NCBI GenBank assembly: GCA_964418695.1
Contig: CAYQMN010000011.1
Coordinates: 1-64,000, forward strand
DNA length: 64,000 nucleotides
Source: Prado023 sp964418695
Lineage (GTDB): Bacteria; Actinomycetota; Actinomycetes; S36-B12; CAIYMF01
Direction: 5' to 3'
Positions 62,401 through 64,000 of the stretch are shown here, piece after piece. The position numbers were made by a program, and so were the translations under genes. A model generated the notes under the pieces. It was not told the DNA's origin. It worked only from the letters and a program-made list of their open reading frames with translations, and made no database searches. Position 1 is the first letter of the stretch. Each line of letters begins with the position of its first letter.

Positions 62401-64000
62401 TCATCCGTGCTGCCGTAGGCGCGCCAGGTCTGCGGTCAGCAGCTGGGACTCGGTCTGGGTGCGCAGCCCGCGCAAGACCGCGTCCCGCGCGGCGCCGTAC
62501 TGGCCGGCGCTCTCGTAGCGCAGCGCCAGGTCGTGCGCGACATCGGTGATGAGGCAGAGCATCTCGTTGATGTGCAGGTCCGCCCACGGCAGCTCGCGGG
62601 CAACCACGCTGCCGAACGGCCGGCCTCGCACGAGCCGCAGCGCGGCACTCAGCGCGGCGGTGTCCTGAGGGTCGGCGAACCCGGCATCGGCCAGATCCTG
62701 GAACCGCTGCCAGTCCGACCCGACCTCCGGGCGCAGGCACAGTCGGCCCTCGGTGGCGGTGAACGGCTCCAGGTAGGACTCTCCCGCCTCGGTGCGACCG
62801 AGCCACGTGCGCGTCCGCGAGATCATCTGCCGACAGGTCTGCGGGTTCGATCGGCGCTGCGGCCAGAGCGCTGCCTGCAGCTCGCTGGGCCGGGCGCCTG
62901 GGTTGAGCAGCACGAAGGCGGCGGTCTCGGCGAGCCGGCCGATCCGGGTCGACTCGGCCGGGCCGCCGGGGTCGACCACGCGCAGCTCGCCCAGCAGCAG
63001 GATCGTCGGGGCGGCCTGTGGGGCCAGCTCCTGCACCGCCGGTGCGGTCTCGGACACGGCCTGCGCGGACACCACCTGCGCGGACACCGACACCGCCTGC
63101 GCGGACACGGCCTGCGCGGACAGCGCTTCCGCGGTCTCGGACAGCGCTTCCGCGATCTCGAAGGAGCGCTCCTTCAGGCCGATGGCCCCACCGATTCCGG
63201 GCTGCCCCGATCTGGCCCCGAGCACCCCACCGGCCACCGACGGCGTCTTGGACCCTCCCCGGGCAGCCGTTGGCTCAGCGAGCAGGGCGACTACCTCCGC
63301 AGCGTCCCGGGCGCCCGCCTCGAGGTCCGGCGGGAGATCCGTGGCCGCGATCAGCCCGACGAGGTCGGCCTCGCCCGCCGCACTCAGAACCTGCGCCCGC
63401 AGGCGGATTCCCTCGGGCAGCAGGGCGGCGGTCCCGTCCGCCTCCAGGACGAGGCTGGCGCTCGCCTCGCGCGCGTGCCCGGTGGTGATCAGGCCGACGC
63501 CGCTGCGTCCGGCCACCGCCACCGGAATCGGGGCCTCGGCCAGGACCACGAGCGGCGGATCGAGCGGGTCGGGCACACCCGCGCCATTCCCGGCCAGGAC
63601 TGCGCGCACAGCCGCCCCCACCCGCTCGGGGGCGGTCTCGAGGGCAACCTCCCCCGGGCCGGCCGCCTCGACCAGCGGCGAGGTCGGCGAGCAGACGAGG
63701 CGCTCAGCGCCTGCGCGCGGGCGGCCGAAGACCAACTCCGCGGCCAGCCCGCGCACTGCGGGCCGGACCGCCTCGGCCGAGCCCGCCAGACTCAGCGTGC
63801 CCACCTCGGCCAGGTCCACCAGGACGCGCGTCTGGCCGTCGACTCCGAGGGTCACCAGCGCGGGCAGCAGGATGTCCTCGTCCGCGCCCTCGTCTCCCGC
63901 GGCACTGGTGGCCGCGTCCGGCAGGTCGGCCAGCTGGTCCGAGTCCAGCGACCAGCGCCTCTCGCCCGCCGGGACGAACGGCACGAGCGGTGGCTCGTCG
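62401..64000 (-). CDS. BTAD-domain protein, C-terminal part (gene continues beyond the window)
   Basis: The reading frame is open to the window edge, so the visible 533 codons are a C-terminal fragment; the first visible residues DEPPLVPFVPAGERRW look internal. The last 230 residues contain a winged-helix-like region (LLLGELRVVDPGG, RPSELQAALWP) and the bacterial transcriptional activator domain (PFGSVVARELPWADLHINEML ... DVAHDLALRYESAGQYGAAR). The preceding half is an Ala/Val-rich domain with no clear match. A repeat tract (AQAVSAQAVSVSAQ) joins them. Intact relatives are large, often with membrane helices and a LysM domain. Confidence 0.82.
   Translation of the reverse strand, partial: DEPPLVPFVPAGERRWSLDSDQLADLPDAATSAAGDEGADEDILLPALVTLGVDGQTRVLVDLAEVGTLSLAGSAEAVRPAVRGLAAELVFGRPRAGAERLVCSPTSPLVEAAGPGEVALETAPERVGAAVRAVLAGNGAGVPDPLDPPLVVLAEAPIPVAVAGRSGVGLITTGHAREASASLVLEADGTAALLPEGIRLRAQVLSAAGEADLVGLIAATDLPPDLEAGARDAAEVVALLAEPTAARGGSKTPSVAGGVLGARSGQPGIGGAIGLKERSFEIAEALSETAEALSAQAVSAQAVSVSAQVVSAQAVSETAPAVQELAPQAAPTILLLGELRVVDPGGPAESTRIGRLAETAAFVLLNPGARPSELQAALWPQRRSNPQTCRQMISRTRTWLGRTEAGESYLEPFTATEGRLCLRPEVGSDWQRFQDLADAGFADPQDTAALSAALRLVRGRPFGSVVARELPWADLHINEMLCLITDVAHDLALRYESAGQYGAARDAVLRGLRTQTESQLLTADLARLRQHG
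63049..63170 (-). repeat. In-frame imperfect repeat in the BTAD gene
   Basis: Units of 15-24 bp around GCCTGCGCGGACACC and CAGCGCTTCCGCGGTCTCG encode ALSETAEALS and AQAVSAQAVS between the two halves of the protein. Confidence 0.8.

Overview
The window is high-GC actinobacterial chromosome, read from the codon pattern, frequent GTG/TTG starts, the aroA-rsgA-hisN block, an IdeR/DtxR-type iron box, a CsoR-type copper operator, an MMPL transporter, a BTAD-domain protein and a DUF222/HNH relic. It may belong to Propionibacteriales or a neighbouring order; that placement is a weak inference. There are no rRNAs, and I recognised no tRNAs, prophage, insertion sequences or CRISPR array. Two runs of exactly 100 N mark assembly gaps, both inside 16-17 bp tandem arrays.

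Layout. 0-10 kb: hypothetical membrane protein, HNH relic, a hydrolase/SRAP pair facing aroA-rsgA, a secreted lysozyme-like protein facing hisN, an APH-fold kinase, CBS, YbaK and PPK2 proteins. 10-15 kb: response regulator, histidine kinase and GerMN lipoprotein, then a DEAD-box helicase with a long charged N-terminus. 15-24 kb: GH13 glycosidase, zinc alcohol dehydrogenase, thioesterase, TetR regulator and fadB-fadA for beta-oxidation. 24-30 kb: an unusual compact operon with two DUF2589 paralogues, two unknown proteins, a winged-helix protein and a small CHAT/caspase-like putative protease, followed by an NfeD-flotillin pair and a convergent fascin-like beta-trefoil protein. 30-38 kb: HAD phosphatase plus glycerol-1-phosphate dehydrogenase, TerC, DUF6191 and a heterodimeric ABC exporter. 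38-44 kb: DUF2277, csoR-copA and an ABC-2 transporter. 44-51 kb: desaturase and its reductase, a divergent PucR regulator and an MMPL transporter. 51-64 kb: a second APH-fold kinase, a secreted subtilase, an iron-siderophore ABC importer behind an iron box, SixA, a DUF3089 lipoprotein, an enoyl-reductase-like protein and the C-terminal part of a BTAD protein cut by the window edge.

The most interesting locus is the DUF2589/CHAT-like operon (24160-27569), which has the architecture of a small self-contained system: translationally coupled genes, a regulator-like protein and a putative protease. The second notable property is pervasive short tandem duplication. Inside genes the units are multiples of 3 bp and sit in linkers. 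Between genes they often begin at or span the stop codon of the upstream gene. Several convergent gene pairs are separated by strong hairpins, two of which are near-identical in sequence with a compensatory base pair.
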